Source of the DNA: Acinetobacter johnsonii CIP 64.6
Lineage (GTDB): Bacteria; Pseudomonadota; Gammaproteobacteria; Pseudomonadales; Moraxellaceae
DNA length: 64,000 nucleotides
Assembly (NCBI RefSeq): GCF_000368045.1
Contig: NZ_KB849230.1
Span: forward strand, 261,794-325,793
Direction: 5' to 3'
Part shown: piece after piece, positions 34,899-45,182 of the stretch
Numbering within the stretch: the stretch's first letter is position 1
How the letters are laid out: the number at the start of each line of letters is the position of its first letter
Notes under the pieces: model-generated
The model's input: only the letters and a program-made list of their open reading frames with translations
The model's database searches: none
What the model was told of the DNA's origin: nothing
Position numbers and translations under genes: made by a program

Positions 34899-37730
34899 AT
34901 GAGCCAAAGTCATATCCGTATTCGAGGCGCACGTACCCATAACTTAAAAAATGTGAACCTTGATATTCCCCGCGATAAATTCGTGGTGATCACGGGACTT
35001 TCTGGTTCAGGTAAGTCATCACTTGCATTTGATACGCTGTACGCCGAAGGCCAGCGTCGTTATGTCGAATCGCTCTCGGCCTATGCGCGCCAGTTCTTAT
35101 CACAAATGGAAAAGCCTGAAGTTGACTCAATTGAAGGCTTAAGCCCTGCCATTGCGATTGAACAGAAATCGACCAGCCATAACCCACGTTCTACGGTGGG
35201 AACCATTACCGAAATTTATGACTATTTACGTCTACTCTACGCACGTGTCGGCACGCCATTTTGCCCAGAGCATGATTTACCAATGGTGGCACAGACCGTA
35301 TCGGAAATGGTCGATGCAGTAAAAGGATTGGATGAAGGGACAGCGCTGATGCTGCTTGCACCTGTGGTGCGTGAACGTAAAGGTGAATATTCCAACCTAT
35401 TTGAACAGCTACAAAGTCAAGGTTTTGTACGAGCGCGCGTCGATGGTGAGATTGTTGATCTCGACCCAATTCCAGAACTCGATAAAAAGAAAAAACACAC
35501 CATTGAAGTGGTGGTGGATCGTTTTAAAGTCCGTGATGACCTCGGCAACCGTATTGCAGAATCTTTTGAAACGGCACTGCGCTTAGGTGGTGATATTGCT
35601 GTTTTGTCTTGGATGAACGGTGAACACCCAGATCGGGTTTTTTCGGCTAAACACTCATGTCCTGAATGTGACCGTGCCGTTGCAGAACTTGAACCACGTT
35701 TATTTTCATTTAACAATCCCTTTGGTGCCTGCCCAACCTGTGATGGTTTAGGTACTCGTAGCCATTTTAGTGCTGAAAAACTCATTCCAAGCCATGAGGT
35801 TTCGATTAGCCAAGGCGCAATTCGCGGTTGGGACAGACAACGTCCGTACTACTACAGCATGATTGAAAAAGTCGCAGCGCATTTTGGTTTTTCTTTGGAT
35901 ACACCTTGGAATGAATTGGATGCCGACACCAAAAAGAAATTTTTATACGGTACAGGCAAAGAAAAAGTTGATTTAAGTTATATCGATGAACGTGGTCGCA
36001 AACATAATCGTGTACAACCTTTTGAAGGAATTTTGCCACATTTAGAACGTCGCTATCGTGAAACAGAGTCAAACTATGTTCGTGATGATTTGGCACAATA
36101 TCTGTCTAATGCAGCATGTGATGCCTGCGGTGGATCACGTCTGAATGAAATTTCACGTCATGTTCGAGTGAAAGACAAAACCATTGCCCAAATTACCAAA
36201 ATGTCGATTGGTGATGCAGAAAGTTATTATCAAGATTTAAATCTTGATGGTGCAAAAGGTGAAATTGCCGATAAAATCTTTAAAGAAATTCGTGAGCGCC
36301 TGCACTTTCTAGTCTCTGTGGGTCTGAACTATTTAAGTCTATCTCGCTCAGCAGAAACATTGTCTGGTGGTGAAGCGCAACGTATTCGTTTGGCTTCGCA
36401 AATCGGCGCAGGTTTGATGGGTGTGATGTATGTCCTCGATGAACCATCGATTGGTCTGCATCAACGTGATAATGATCGCCTATTGGAAACCTTAGTTCGT
36501 TTACGTGATTTGGGGAATACCGTTTTGGTCGTTGAGCATGATGAAGATGCGATTCGTGCAGCAGATCATATTATCGATATTGGTCCTGGTGCTGGTATTC
36601 ATGGTGGTCATGTGATTGCTGAAGGGACTTATGATGAAATCCTTGCGAATAGTGAATCTCTCACGGGTCAATATTTATCAGGCAAACTAAAAATTGAAGT
36701 ACCGAAAAAACGTACTGAACCGCCAAAGCCTGAAGAACAAATTAAATTGATGGGTGCTGCGGGTCATAACCTACAGAATGTGGATTTAACCATTCCTTTG
36801 GGTGTGATGACCTGTGTGACTGGTGTGTCTGGTTCAGGTAAATCAACGCTGATTAATCGTACTTTATTGCCTTTGGCAGCGACACAACTGAATGGTGCAA
36901 CGACATTAACGGCCGAGAAATTTGATTCGATTGATGGTCTGCAATTCCTTGATAAGGTTGTTGATATTGATCAAAGCCCAATTGGTCGTACACCTCGCTC
37001 TAACCCTGCAACGTATACAGGTTTATTTACTCCGATTCGTGAATTATTTGCGCAAACACCAGAAGCCAAAGCACGTGGTTATGCTGCGGGACGTTTCTCG
37101 TTTAACGTGAAAGGTGGTCGCTGTGAAGCCTGTGAAGGTGACGGCATGATCAAAGTGGCAATGCACTTCTTACCTGATATGTATGTGCCTTGTGATAATT
37201 GTCATGGTGAACGTTATAACCGTGAAACTTTAGAAGTCGGTTATAAAGGCAAAAATATTTCCGATGTACTGAATATGACCGTTGAAGATGCCATGCATTT
37301 CTTTGATGCAATTCCTGTGATTCATCGTCGTTTAGAAACCTTGAATCAAGTCGGTTTAGGCTATATTCGTTTAGGTCAGTCTGCTACGACACTGTCAGGT
37401 GGTGAAGCGCAGCGTGTGAAATTGGCTCGTGAATTGGCAAAACGTGATACGGGTAAAACGTTGTATATCTTGGATGAACCCACTACAGGTCTACATTTCC
37501 ATGACATTGCTAAACTGTTAGATATCCTCCATGAGCTTCGCAATAAGGGTAATACCATTGTGGTGATTGAGCATAATTTGGATGTGATTAAAACTGCTGA
37601 CTGGGTGATTGATTTAGGCCCTGAAGGTGGTGCAGGTGGCGGGATGATTATTGCGGAAGGTACACCTGAGCATGTGGTGAAATCTAAAGTTTCACATACA
37701 GCGAAGTTTTTGAAACCGTTGTTGAAGTAA
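34899..37730 (+). CDS. uvrA: Excinuclease ABC subunit A
   Basis: A 943-residue UvrA with two ABC ATPase modules. Walker A motifs are GLSGSGKS (31-38) and GVSGSGKST (about 645). Signatures LSGGEAQR appear in both halves. Zinc-binding CxxC pairs are in CPECDR, CDACGG and CEACEGDG...CDNCHGE. It recognises DNA lesions with UvrB in nucleotide excision repair. The length is standard. Acinetobacter lacks a classical LexA, and no SOS box is seen upstream. Confidence 0.97.
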   Translation: MSQSHIRIRGARTHNLKNVNLDIPRDKFVVITGLSGSGKSSLAFDTLYAEGQRRYVESLSAYARQFLSQMEKPEVDSIEGLSPAIAIEQKSTSHNPRSTVGTITEIYDYLRLLYARVGTPFCPEHDLPMVAQTVSEMVDAVKGLDEGTALMLLAPVVRERKGEYSNLFEQLQSQGFVRARVDGEIVDLDPIPELDKKKKHTIEVVVDRFKVRDDLGNRIAESFETALRLGGDIAVLSWMNGEHPDRVFSAKHSCPECDRAVAELEPRLFSFNNPFGACPTCDGLGTRSHFSAEKLIPSHEVSISQGAIRGWDRQRPYYYSMIEKVAAHFGFSLDTPWNELDADTKKKFLYGTGKEKVDLSYIDERGRKHNRVQPFEGILPHLERRYRETESNYVRDDLAQYLSNAACDACGGSRLNEISRHVRVKDKTIAQITKMSIGDAESYYQDLNLDGAKGEIADKIFKEIRERLHFLVSVGLNYLSLSRSAETLSGGEAQRIRLASQIGAGLMGVMYVLDEPSIGLHQRDNDRLLETLVRLRDLGNTVLVVEHDEDAIRAADHIIDIGPGAGIHGGHVIAEGTYDEILANSESLTGQYLSGKLKIEVPKKRTEPPKPEEQIKLMGAAGHNLQNVDLTIPLGVMTCVTGVSGSGKSTLINRTLLPLAATQLNGATTLTAEKFDSIDGLQFLDKVVDIDQSPIGRTPRSNPATYTGLFTPIRELFAQTPEAKARGYAAGRFSFNVKGGRCEACEGDGMIKVAMHFLPDMYVPCDNCHGERYNRETLEVGYKGKNISDVLNMTVEDAMHFFDAIPVIHRRLETLNQVGLGYIRLGQSATTLSGGEAQRVKLARELAKRDTGKTLYILDEPTTGLHFHDIAKLLDILHELRNKGNTIVVIEHNLDVIKTADWVIDLGPEGGAGGGMIIAEGTPEHVVKSKVSHTAKFLKPLLK

Positions 37731-37737
37731 TACGATT

Positions 37738-37850
37738 TAATCCTCCCCTTGCGGTGCATACTCCTCACCTTTAAAAAAGGAAGGAGTTCCCATTACCAAT
37801 CAAGTGGTGTTCCCCTCTTTATCAAAGAGGGGTTAGGGGAGATTAAAAAT
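37738..37850 (+). repeat. Intergenic repeat downstream of uvrA
   Basis: A GC-skewed element with the terminal arms ATCCTCCCCTTGC and AGGGGAGATT and an internal hairpin CCCCTCTTTATCAAAGAGGGG. Repeats of this form are scattered in Acinetobacter intergenic DNA. It supplies the ribosome site of the AbiJ-like gene. I judge it a repeat from its structure; copy number cannot be counted here. Confidence 0.6.
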
Positions 37851-37851
37851 C

Positions 37852-38724
37852 ATGAGTAAAATTGGATTTGTCGGGGATAAAATGCGCTTCTCAGAAAGAT
37901 ATGGTTATCAACCTATTCGTGAAATAATTCAGAAGAATTCAATAGATACAGATTTAAAAAATGCTTTGTGGAATGCAATTATAGTATGTATTTTTAACAA
38001 GTATTCTTACCATTTTGGTGCCCGAAGTCGTCCTATTATTGGAAGTAATTTAGAATCTTTTTTTCAATTACTATTTCATAGTTTTTTCAAGAAAAGAATT
38101 GACCAAATCCCATATTCGATAGAATCTACTATTGCTGAAATTGACACTTTATTTTTTAAAACATACAAATGGTATGAAATTTATAATTTTATTGAGGCTT
38201 GTATAGAATATTTTCCTTTTGATGAAAAAAAAGAGGATTTTATCATTCTCTTGAATGATTGCTTGGAAATTGAGAACTCTGCTTATAGAGTAATTAATTA
38301 TCAAATTACTCCAATCACATCAGAACAAGAAATCCAATCTATAGAACAAGCAATAGAAAACACTAATCCATATTCAGGTGTACAACAGCATTTAAATCAA
38401 GCTCTAAAATTGATGTCAGATCGGCAGAATCCTGACTATCGAAATTCAATAAAAGAATCTATTTCAGCCTTAGAAGGTATTTGCAAAATTATCGCAAATA
38501 AAGAAAATGCTGGATTTCAAGAAACCCTAGCTATTATTCAAAATAAATATGATTTGCATAAAAGCTTAAAAGAAGGATTTGTCAAATTTTATGGCTATAC
38601 ATCAGATGGTGATGGTATCCGCCATGCTATGCTCGAAGAATCTAATTTAAGTTATATCGATGCCAAATTTATGTTGGTAGCATGTACCAATTTCATCAAT
38701 TATTTGATTGAGAAAACAAAATAA
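37852..38724 (+). CDS. AbiJ-like (AbiJ_NTD4) putative abortive-infection protein
   Basis: A 290-residue protein whose N-terminus (MRFSERYGYQPIREIIQKNSIDTDLKNALWN) carries the AbiJ_NTD4 signature of FSxRxGYxPxRE, then a long helical C-terminus with ISALEGICKIIANKE and GIRHAMLEE. The RH residues recall HEPN-type RNases of abortive-infection systems. The ATG at 37852 uses the AGGGGAG from the repeat; an ATG at 37882 begins exactly at MRFSERYG and has GGGGAT just upstream. It is a lone insertion between uvrA and the HIT gene, AT-rich, so probably acquired. Anti-phage activity is inferred. Confidence 0.7.
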   Translation: MSKIGFVGDKMRFSERYGYQPIREIIQKNSIDTDLKNALWNAIIVCIFNKYSYHFGARSRPIIGSNLESFFQLLFHSFFKKRIDQIPYSIESTIAEIDTLFFKTYKWYEIYNFIEACIEYFPFDEKKEDFIILLNDCLEIENSAYRVINYQITPITSEQEIQSIEQAIENTNPYSGVQQHLNQALKLMSDRQNPDYRNSIKESISALEGICKIIANKENAGFQETLAIIQNKYDLHKSLKEGFVKFYGYTSDGDGIRHAMLEESNLSYIDAKFMLVACTNFINYLIEKTK

Positions 38725-38759
38725 CATTTAAGGAGTAAAACTACTTACTCCTTATTAAT

Positions 38760-39233
38760 CTAAGACAATCCAAAACCCCTCATCTTTTCAGCCAACTTCG
38801 CCAACGTATCATCATCCGCTCGCTGAAAATCATGTGAAGAAATATAACCTTCGTATTGATCAAAATACTTATCAACATTCGAGTTCACAGTTTGCCAGTT
38901 TTCATGCACTTGCTTAGTACCATGCATTGGAAATAACTTAGCGTGAACATGATCTACACCAAAACCTTCAAATACCATTGCTGTGCGCCCAACATCTTCA
39001 AAAAAGCCATCTAACTTTTTCGCAACTTTCTTGGTATATAGCATCAATCCAGTTAAAACTTCATCATCCAAATCAAAAGCATAACTTGTGTAATGTTTTT
39101 TGGGGATTACAACAGCTGCACCCAAAGTATTGGGGAATATCGTGAGAAATGCCATAAATTCATCATTACTATCAATAATATGGCAAGGTATTTCATTTCG
39201 TGTCATCTGACAAAAAATACAGTCTGTTCCCAT
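38760..39233 (-). CDS. HIT family protein
   Basis: A 157-residue histidine-triad-fold protein: CIFCQMTRNEIPCHIIDSNDEFMAFLTIFPNTLGAAVVIPKKHYTSY at the N-terminus. The active-site HVHAKLFP has two histidines but Lys in place of the third. These enzymes hydrolyse nucleotide phosphoramidates or dinucleoside polyphosphates. The third-His change makes activity less certain, though similar variants are common. Two Cys pairs near the N-terminus could bind zinc. Confidence 0.82.
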   Translation of the reverse strand: MGTDCIFCQMTRNEIPCHIIDSNDEFMAFLTIFPNTLGAAVVIPKKHYTSYAFDLDDEVLTGLMLYTKKVAKKLDGFFEDVGRTAMVFEGFGVDHVHAKLFPMHGTKQVHENWQTVNSNVDKYFDQYEGYISSHDFQRADDDTLAKLAEKMRGFGLS

Positions 39234-39296
39234 TTGCCCCTCATCTATTCTTTTGTACTGTTATTTAATTTACTTATTTATTTTGATCTAGTTCTT

Positions 39297-41042
39297 TTAA
39301 ATATAATATGACTCATTCACTTCATCGACTGAATAAGCCACAACCTTGTTTTTCCCCTGCTCTTTGGCTTGAAACAAAGCACGATCGGCTTTTTCTAACA
39401 GTGCCATCCAAGTGGTCGCACCAATTGCCACCCCAATACTAATACTAACTTTCAAATCAGGGCAGCGTACATGATCAACTGACTTCGCTTCATAAATCTC
39501 AGAACGAATCTTTTCCGCAATTTTTAAAGCGCGCTCCATTCCAACATTTTCAATTAGCACAATAAATTCGTCACCACCGTAACGTACTAACAAGTCAGAA
39601 GTCCGAATATTTTCTTTTAATTTTTCAGCCACAAACTGAATCACCTGATCCCCCATCAGATGTCCATATACATCGTTGACCTGTTTAAAATGATCAATGT
39701 CGATCACCATTAAACAAGTCTCCGAAAACTGAGTCGGCTGATTTTCCAAAAGTTTAATGTATTCATTCAACGCATAACGGTTTGCAACCCCTGTTAATGA
39801 ATCCAAATGCGCAATATTCTTGAGTCGAAACTCCAACGCATCTCGCTGCTGAAGCGTCTGTTTTAACTGCTGAATCGCTGTAAATAAAGAATACACATTA
39901 GCGGGTTGATCTTTGGTATCCATTGGGTTGGGGCGAATACTGGAATGGGATAAATCAAACAGAATTTCACGCGCTTGAATGAGTGGACTAAACACTCTCT
40001 TACGCGCATAGATCATGGTAAACAGTGCCGCAAAAATTGAAATAAGTGAAATACCCACAGTTGTGAGCAAAATATTTTGTGCTTTATGCTTTTCGATGAT
40101 GGCTTTTTCAACGCTATATTTGAGTAAATAATTTTGCAATTCCACCACGGTCGAAAATTTATCAACGATTGCTTCAGTTAACTGTGTCCCAGTTAAATAG
40201 TACGGTCGATGGTAAATACTTTCATTCATCAAGCGCTCAACAATTAATAGCCCTTTGGCTAAAAACTCGTTATAAACCGCTTGATGCAGCACTTTAAATT
40301 CTTCGGTTTTATCACGCTCGGGCTGTAAGGTATCAATGAGTTCCCACAAATACATCACTTGCTTCCGAGTCTGTAAAGAACGCGCTAAATTGGTTTCAGG
40401 AATCGGTTGTTTAAAAGCTACATGCGCCATCACATTGGATGCAGCACGACCAGCCTGATCGCGTAAGTCCGCTAATAATAAAATTTGGACATAGAAGTTT
40501 GAAACAGCGGTGTCTTTGCCTTCAGATACAGCGATTACGTCTTTTAAAACATCATGACTACGATCCCAAGCATTGAACATTTTTAGGATGGCTTGATCCA
40601 TGGTCTCGGCATTACGTTGCTCACGTGGTAGAGCTGCATAGGCATCTACCTGCTGTCTGCCTTGCGTTAAAGCTTCATCTAAACGGTCAACTAAACTTAA
40701 ATCTAAATTTGGGAGGTTCGAGTGCTTTAAAACTTCTAAAGTCTTTTTCATCTGCTCATCCACCGTAAGCCGATATAGTTTTAACTCAAGCACGTGTTTG
40801 GCAAAATCTTGTTGATTACTCGACATGAGTTTATTGGCGGGCGCACGCTCTCGTGAAATCTTATTGGCCAAGTCTGCAACAGCCTGTAAGGCTTGTATTT
40901 CAGTTAAAGCTTGGTTAGTTTTGATGTAATCACGATAACTTTTAACCATCAACGGAATGGATAAGCTGCACAATGACAAAATAATAATGCTCATTGCAAT
41001 ATACAGCTTTTGACTCAAATACTCAGAGCGTATTTCTCGCAT
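39297..41042 (-). CDS. Membrane diguanylate cyclase (GGDEF)
   Basis: A 581-residue sensor. Helices at residues about 13-35 and 325-347 bracket a large helical extracytoplasmic domain. The C-terminal GGDEF domain has LDSLTGVANR and the intact active site RYGGDEFIVLI, so it should make c-di-GMP. No EAL domain. A short linker helix joins membrane and catalytic part. It is monocistronic; its ligand is unknown. Confidence 0.9.
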   Translation of the reverse strand: MREIRSEYLSQKLYIAMSIIILSLCSLSIPLMVKSYRDYIKTNQALTEIQALQAVADLANKISRERAPANKLMSSNQQDFAKHVLELKLYRLTVDEQMKKTLEVLKHSNLPNLDLSLVDRLDEALTQGRQQVDAYAALPREQRNAETMDQAILKMFNAWDRSHDVLKDVIAVSEGKDTAVSNFYVQILLLADLRDQAGRAASNVMAHVAFKQPIPETNLARSLQTRKQVMYLWELIDTLQPERDKTEEFKVLHQAVYNEFLAKGLLIVERLMNESIYHRPYYLTGTQLTEAIVDKFSTVVELQNYLLKYSVEKAIIEKHKAQNILLTTVGISLISIFAALFTMIYARKRVFSPLIQAREILFDLSHSSIRPNPMDTKDQPANVYSLFTAIQQLKQTLQQRDALEFRLKNIAHLDSLTGVANRYALNEYIKLLENQPTQFSETCLMVIDIDHFKQVNDVYGHLMGDQVIQFVAEKLKENIRTSDLLVRYGGDEFIVLIENVGMERALKIAEKIRSEIYEAKSVDHVRCPDLKVSISIGVAIGATTWMALLEKADRALFQAKEQGKNKVVAYSVDEVNESYYI

Positions 41043-41324
41043 ACTTCAACCACGCCCCCATTCCCAAATAAAAGAAAACTAAATTAACTGTTTATTATAC
41101 GAACAGTATATCGTGTATTTAAGTGATTAATTCTTTGTTTTGCATCGTTTTAAGATTTCATCATCCCCAAATGATCACAGCTAAACTTTCACTCACCTAT
41201 GAAAGCTGAGTCAATCCATCCTTAATAATATTCATGTTTAGTGTGAATTTCATTCAATATTTTTAATTCCCATTTTTTAAAGTGCCTATATTTACACATG
41301 CAACATTTAGGTGCATAATGCACA

Positions 41325-41425
41325 GTATTGGGGCGAATTAGAGTGTATCCTCAGCAGATATTCTAATTTTCCCACAAGTTTTGGCGGAAAAAACCAACTT
41401 CTTTTAGAGGTTGGTTTTTTTTTGC
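41325..41425 (+). ncRNA. Candidate small RNA with terminator
   Basis: In the 1086-bp gap between the cyclase and the porin gene, a TATAAT-like CATAAT at about 41317 precedes a region with an AATTAGA/TCTAATT helix, followed by an excellent terminator (AACCAACTTC / GAGGTTGGTT, then T10) at 41391-41422. No ORF fits. This may be an sRNA; it is not recognised by name. Confidence 0.35.
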
Positions 41426-41534
41426 CCGAATAAAAGTTTTTAATTAAAAATATAGACCTATATTTGCACCATTATAGCGCATTAAATTCCAATCTTTTTT
41501 TATTCAGAAAAAAATAAGATCGCGAAAATTTAAA

Positions 41535-41567
41535 TAAAAAAAAGCCCAACCTTGGGGAAAGTTGGGC
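41535..41567 (-). terminator. Strong terminator on the minus strand in the porin upstream region
   Basis: GCCCAAC/GTTGGGC stem (41544-41567) followed on the minus strand by eight T. No annotated gene on that strand ends here, so it suggests an unannotated minus-strand RNA starting somewhere between about 41600 and 41720. Confidence 0.6.
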
Positions 41568-42128
41568 AGATAAACAAAAACTGTTTGAGGAGAATTAGCT
41601 TCTCAGAAAACAACAATATTGTTAAATGATTCGCTAAAATTATTATGAAATAAATCTGCTCTATTGTAAAGCCAACCAAAGCACTACGGATTAATATAAT
41701 TGCATAATTATTGTGAGAATTATCACAAATACAGAGAAGATATGTACATTATGCAAGCAAAAAACGAGCTTTTTGTGCTAATTTTAGGCGTTTTTTAGAT
41801 TTAGGACACAAAAACGCCTATATTTGAGGTGCCTTATTTAACTTTTTTACCGTTTATATTTATATATTCAATCTAATTTATCAATTAAAAATCAAGTTCA
41901 GTACAATTCATTTTCCTGCATTCTCTGTTTTCTAAATAGGTATACCCTATTGTTCTGCAGTAAGTTTTTTTTGGTTGACATGGATACACTCAATTGAGCA
42001 ATTTTTAACCTCTAACATAGCTAGAGTAATTACTCAATAATATAATACCATTAGAGCTCATTGACTTAATAAATTGTTACAATAGAATAGCATTAGTTTA
42101 ATCCAATGTTAACAATCTGGTAAATATC

Positions 42129-43007
42129 ATGAAAAAACTCGGTTTAGCCACTGCTTTATTATTAGCCATGACCGGTGCTCAAGCATACCAATTCGAAGTA
42201 CAAGGTCAATCTGAATACATCGATGCATCTGATGCAAATGACAAAGATTTTACTGGCGGTTTACAAGGTACTTTCTACTTTAAAGATGTTGATTCATCTA
42301 AAGGTCCTTTAGCTGAAGCTGCTTTTTTAAACCAAGCTTCAAATGTTTCTTTGGCATATAACTATGCTGAATTAGGCACTGACGGTACTGATTTCATCGC
42401 ACACAACTACGGCGCTAAAGCTGAAGCGTATATTCCTACTAAATTCGTTCCAGCATATGCAAGTGCGTCTTATAGCCACACGCATTTGGATGGTAAAAAC
42501 AGCGAAACTCCTGATGACAATGGTGACCGTTATGCACTTGAAGTGGGTGCTTTAGCTGCTCCGAACTTCTTGGTTGCTGTAGGTTATACTAGCGTTGCTG
42601 ACCAATTTGCTCTTGATGCGTTCAACGTAATGGGCAATGGTGTTGTTAAAGCTGTTGGTGAAGCTGCTACGATCGGTGAAGATCAAGACGCGGTTACTGC
42701 ACGTACTAAATACGTAGGTAACATCGACGGTACAAACATGGCGCTCGGCTTAGAAGCTGGTCTTGTTTACGGTGAAGACACCGCTTACCAACTTAAAACT
42801 GACCTTTACTTAACTCCTGCGTTAAGTTTTGGCGCTTCTTATGTTGAATCAAGCTTTGCTGGTACTCCAGATTCAGCTTGGGGTGCAAACGTTAACTACT
42901 TCATCACTCCAGCAGTTGCTGTAGGCGCAAGCTATGTAAATGCTAATGCTGAAAATGCAAATCTTGATACTCAAACTGTTGGCGTAAACGCTAAATTCCG
43001 CTTCTAA
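42129..43007 (+). CDS. Omp33-36-like porin
   Basis: A 292-residue outer-membrane protein. The signal peptide MKKLGLATALLLAMTGAQA is cleaved before YQFEVQGQSEY. Alternating beta strands and a terminal aromatic residue (KFRF) show a barrel. The opening and the AFLNQASNVSLAYNY and GDRYALEVGALAAPNFLVAVGYTSVADQ blocks match what I know of A. baumannii Omp33-36 (Omp34), a porin linked with carbapenem entry and host-cell toxicity. A long AT-rich upstream region with possible RNAs suggests post-transcriptional control. Confidence 0.9.
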   Translation: MKKLGLATALLLAMTGAQAYQFEVQGQSEYIDASDANDKDFTGGLQGTFYFKDVDSSKGPLAEAAFLNQASNVSLAYNYAELGTDGTDFIAHNYGAKAEAYIPTKFVPAYASASYSHTHLDGKNSETPDDNGDRYALEVGALAAPNFLVAVGYTSVADQFALDAFNVMGNGVVKAVGEAATIGEDQDAVTARTKYVGNIDGTNMALGLEAGLVYGEDTAYQLKTDLYLTPALSFGASYVESSFAGTPDSAWGANVNYFITPAVAVGASYVNANAENANLDTQTVGVNAKFRF

Positions 43008-43028
43008 TTTCATTTAGAAACTGAATAT

Positions 43029-43060
43029 AAAAAAGGACGCTTTTAAGCGTCCTTTTTTTA
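43029..43060. terminator. Terminator between porin and BCCT genes
   Basis: AAAAGGACGCTT / AAGCGTCCTTTT with T-tracts on both strands serves the convergent genes. Confidence 0.85.
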
Positions 43061-45025
43061 GTTTGTGGCTCTGACTAAATTTAAGAAATGTAAATGACGC
43101 TCATATTGGTCAATAATATCTTGCAAGAGATCATCTAAAGTCCAATCCATCACATCATAATTCTGTCCACCTTCTCTTAAGAAAACTTCAGCTTGATAAA
43201 ACTGCTGTTCTTCGAGTCGATCCGCCATAAAACTGGGTGGCTGGGTTTCACGGGCAACCACCTGATAGATGAAGTTAATTTCATTATGGTGATCTACACG
43301 TAACTGCAAGCCATGCTCAATCGGTTGAATGGTCACGTCTAGCTGACGGCGCTGAAATTCCTTTTGTACCGCTGAAAATGCATGTTGTACCTGCTGGCCA
43401 ATGAACTCTTCGACCTCAGACTGGGTATGCGGATAATGCATAATCAGACCTAGACGCTGTTGCCAACTGCGTGGATTTTGAATCGCACGTGGCGTGATTC
43501 GCGCATCTTGTAGTGCACGCATTTTGGTGACATCCAAACGCAATGCTTTCAGTAAGCCCCAACAGACCAGTAACATAATCAGAGTAAAGGGCAAGGCACT
43601 CATAATTGTGGCCGATTGCAAGGCTGAAAGTCCGCCTGCCATCAGTAAGATAATCGACAGTAACGCAATCAAAATGGTCCAAAATAGCCGTTGCCACAAG
43701 GGTGAGTTTTCTGTTTCTGCGGTTAAGTAATCAATCACCAATGAGCCTGAGTCGGCTGAAGTCACAAAGAATAGCACCACCAGAACGGTCGCAATCAGGC
43801 TCGATATTTGAGAGAAAGGTAAATGGGTCAAAAATTCAAACAGTGCGACGGATGAATCTTGTTGTACCGCTGAGATTAAAGAAGTGTGCCCATCTTGAAT
43901 AATGCTGAACAGCGCTGCATTCCCCATGAAGCCCATCCAAATCAGGGTAAAACCTGTTGGAATGAACAACACCCCGACAATGAACTCGCGAATGGTTCGA
44001 CCTTTAGACACTCGGGCAATAAACATTCCAACAAAAGGCGACCATGAAATCCACCAGGCCCAATACATAATGGTCCAACCACCAATCCAACCATTGGGTT
44101 GGTAGGCATACAGGTTGAAGGTCATCGTGAACAGATTGGATACGTATTGCCCTGCATTTTGAATGCTGGTTTGTAAGATATAAATGGAAGAACTGGCAAA
44201 AAACACAAATAACAGTAGAACCACTGCCAGCACCAAGTTCAATTCAGACAGCCGTTTAATGCCTTTATCCAAACCAAACCCGACTGAGAGCGAAGCTAAA
44301 AAAGTGACAAAAATGATTAGCCCGACCTGAATACCAATACTTTGCTGGATACCAAAAAGATAATTCAGTCCTGAATTAATTTGGGTCACCCCAAAACCAA
44401 GTGTGGTCGCAACCCCGAAAATGGTGCCTAAGGTTGCAAAGGTATCAACCGCATCTCCCGTTACACCATAGATTTTTTTGCCCACCAAAGGATATAAAGC
44501 GGAGCGAACCTTTAAAGGCAAATTATGTCGGAAAGAGAAATAGGCCAGTGACAATCCCACAAGCGCATAAATGGCCCATGCATGTAATCCCCAGTGGAAA
44601 AAGGTGATCCGCATTGCTTGTTGTGCGGCATCTAAGGTTTGCCCTTCCCCTGTTGGCGGGTTGACATAATGCATCACGGGTTCAGCGACACCGAAGAACA
44701 TCAAACCAATCCCCATCCCTGCGGTAAACAGCATGGCGAACCAAGAGCTACTGCTATATTCAGGCAGACTATGATCAGGACCGAGTTTGATTTTCCCCAT
44801 ATCGGAGAGCGCAATAAAGATCAGCAAGATCAGAAATAACGCGACAGATAAAACATAAAACCAGCTAAATGAATCAATAATCCATTGATTTAAATGTTTG
44901 GTTAAAGCCTCAAAACCACTTGGGTCAAAAAGAATCAAGGCCAGAAAAAGCACTAGAATCAGGACAGTGCTGAGAAATACATTCCGTTTGATGTTTGCAA
45001 ACAGCGATGGCTTTATGGAAGGCAT
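43058..45025 (-). CDS. BCCT-family betaine/choline transporter
   Basis: A 655-residue transporter with 12 helices and the BCCT tryptophan segment (NGWIGGWTIMYWAWWISWSPFVGMFIARVSKGRTIREFIVG). FFHWGLHAWAIYALVGLSLAYF is also typical. A C-terminal hydrophilic domain of about 150 residues, as in BetT, senses osmotic state. It likely imports choline or a betaine. No bet biosynthesis genes are adjacent, so the substrate stays open. Confidence 0.88.
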   Translation of the reverse strand: MPSIKPSLFANIKRNVFLSTVLILVLFLALILFDPSGFEALTKHLNQWIIDSFSWFYVLSVALFLILLIFIALSDMGKIKLGPDHSLPEYSSSSWFAMLFTAGMGIGLMFFGVAEPVMHYVNPPTGEGQTLDAAQQAMRITFFHWGLHAWAIYALVGLSLAYFSFRHNLPLKVRSALYPLVGKKIYGVTGDAVDTFATLGTIFGVATTLGFGVTQINSGLNYLFGIQQSIGIQVGLIIFVTFLASLSVGFGLDKGIKRLSELNLVLAVVLLLFVFFASSSIYILQTSIQNAGQYVSNLFTMTFNLYAYQPNGWIGGWTIMYWAWWISWSPFVGMFIARVSKGRTIREFIVGVLFIPTGFTLIWMGFMGNAALFSIIQDGHTSLISAVQQDSSVALFEFLTHLPFSQISSLIATVLVVLFFVTSADSGSLVIDYLTAETENSPLWQRLFWTILIALLSIILLMAGGLSALQSATIMSALPFTLIMLLVCWGLLKALRLDVTKMRALQDARITPRAIQNPRSWQQRLGLIMHYPHTQSEVEEFIGQQVQHAFSAVQKEFQRRQLDVTIQPIEHGLQLRVDHHNEINFIYQVVARETQPPSFMADRLEEQQFYQAEVFLREGGQNYDVMDWTLDDLLQDIIDQYERHLHFLNLVRATN

Positions 45026-45182
45026 AATTCCCCCAGAAAATTATTTTTAGTACAAAGATATAACCAAAATGGTTAATTAGACGAGTCTAATAAAGAGTGA
45101 AGAATGAATAGCTTAAAATTTAACGATTCTGTTCCATCATAATTTATGTTTAAAAATAAGGCAGTGCGAATCCTGTAACAGT

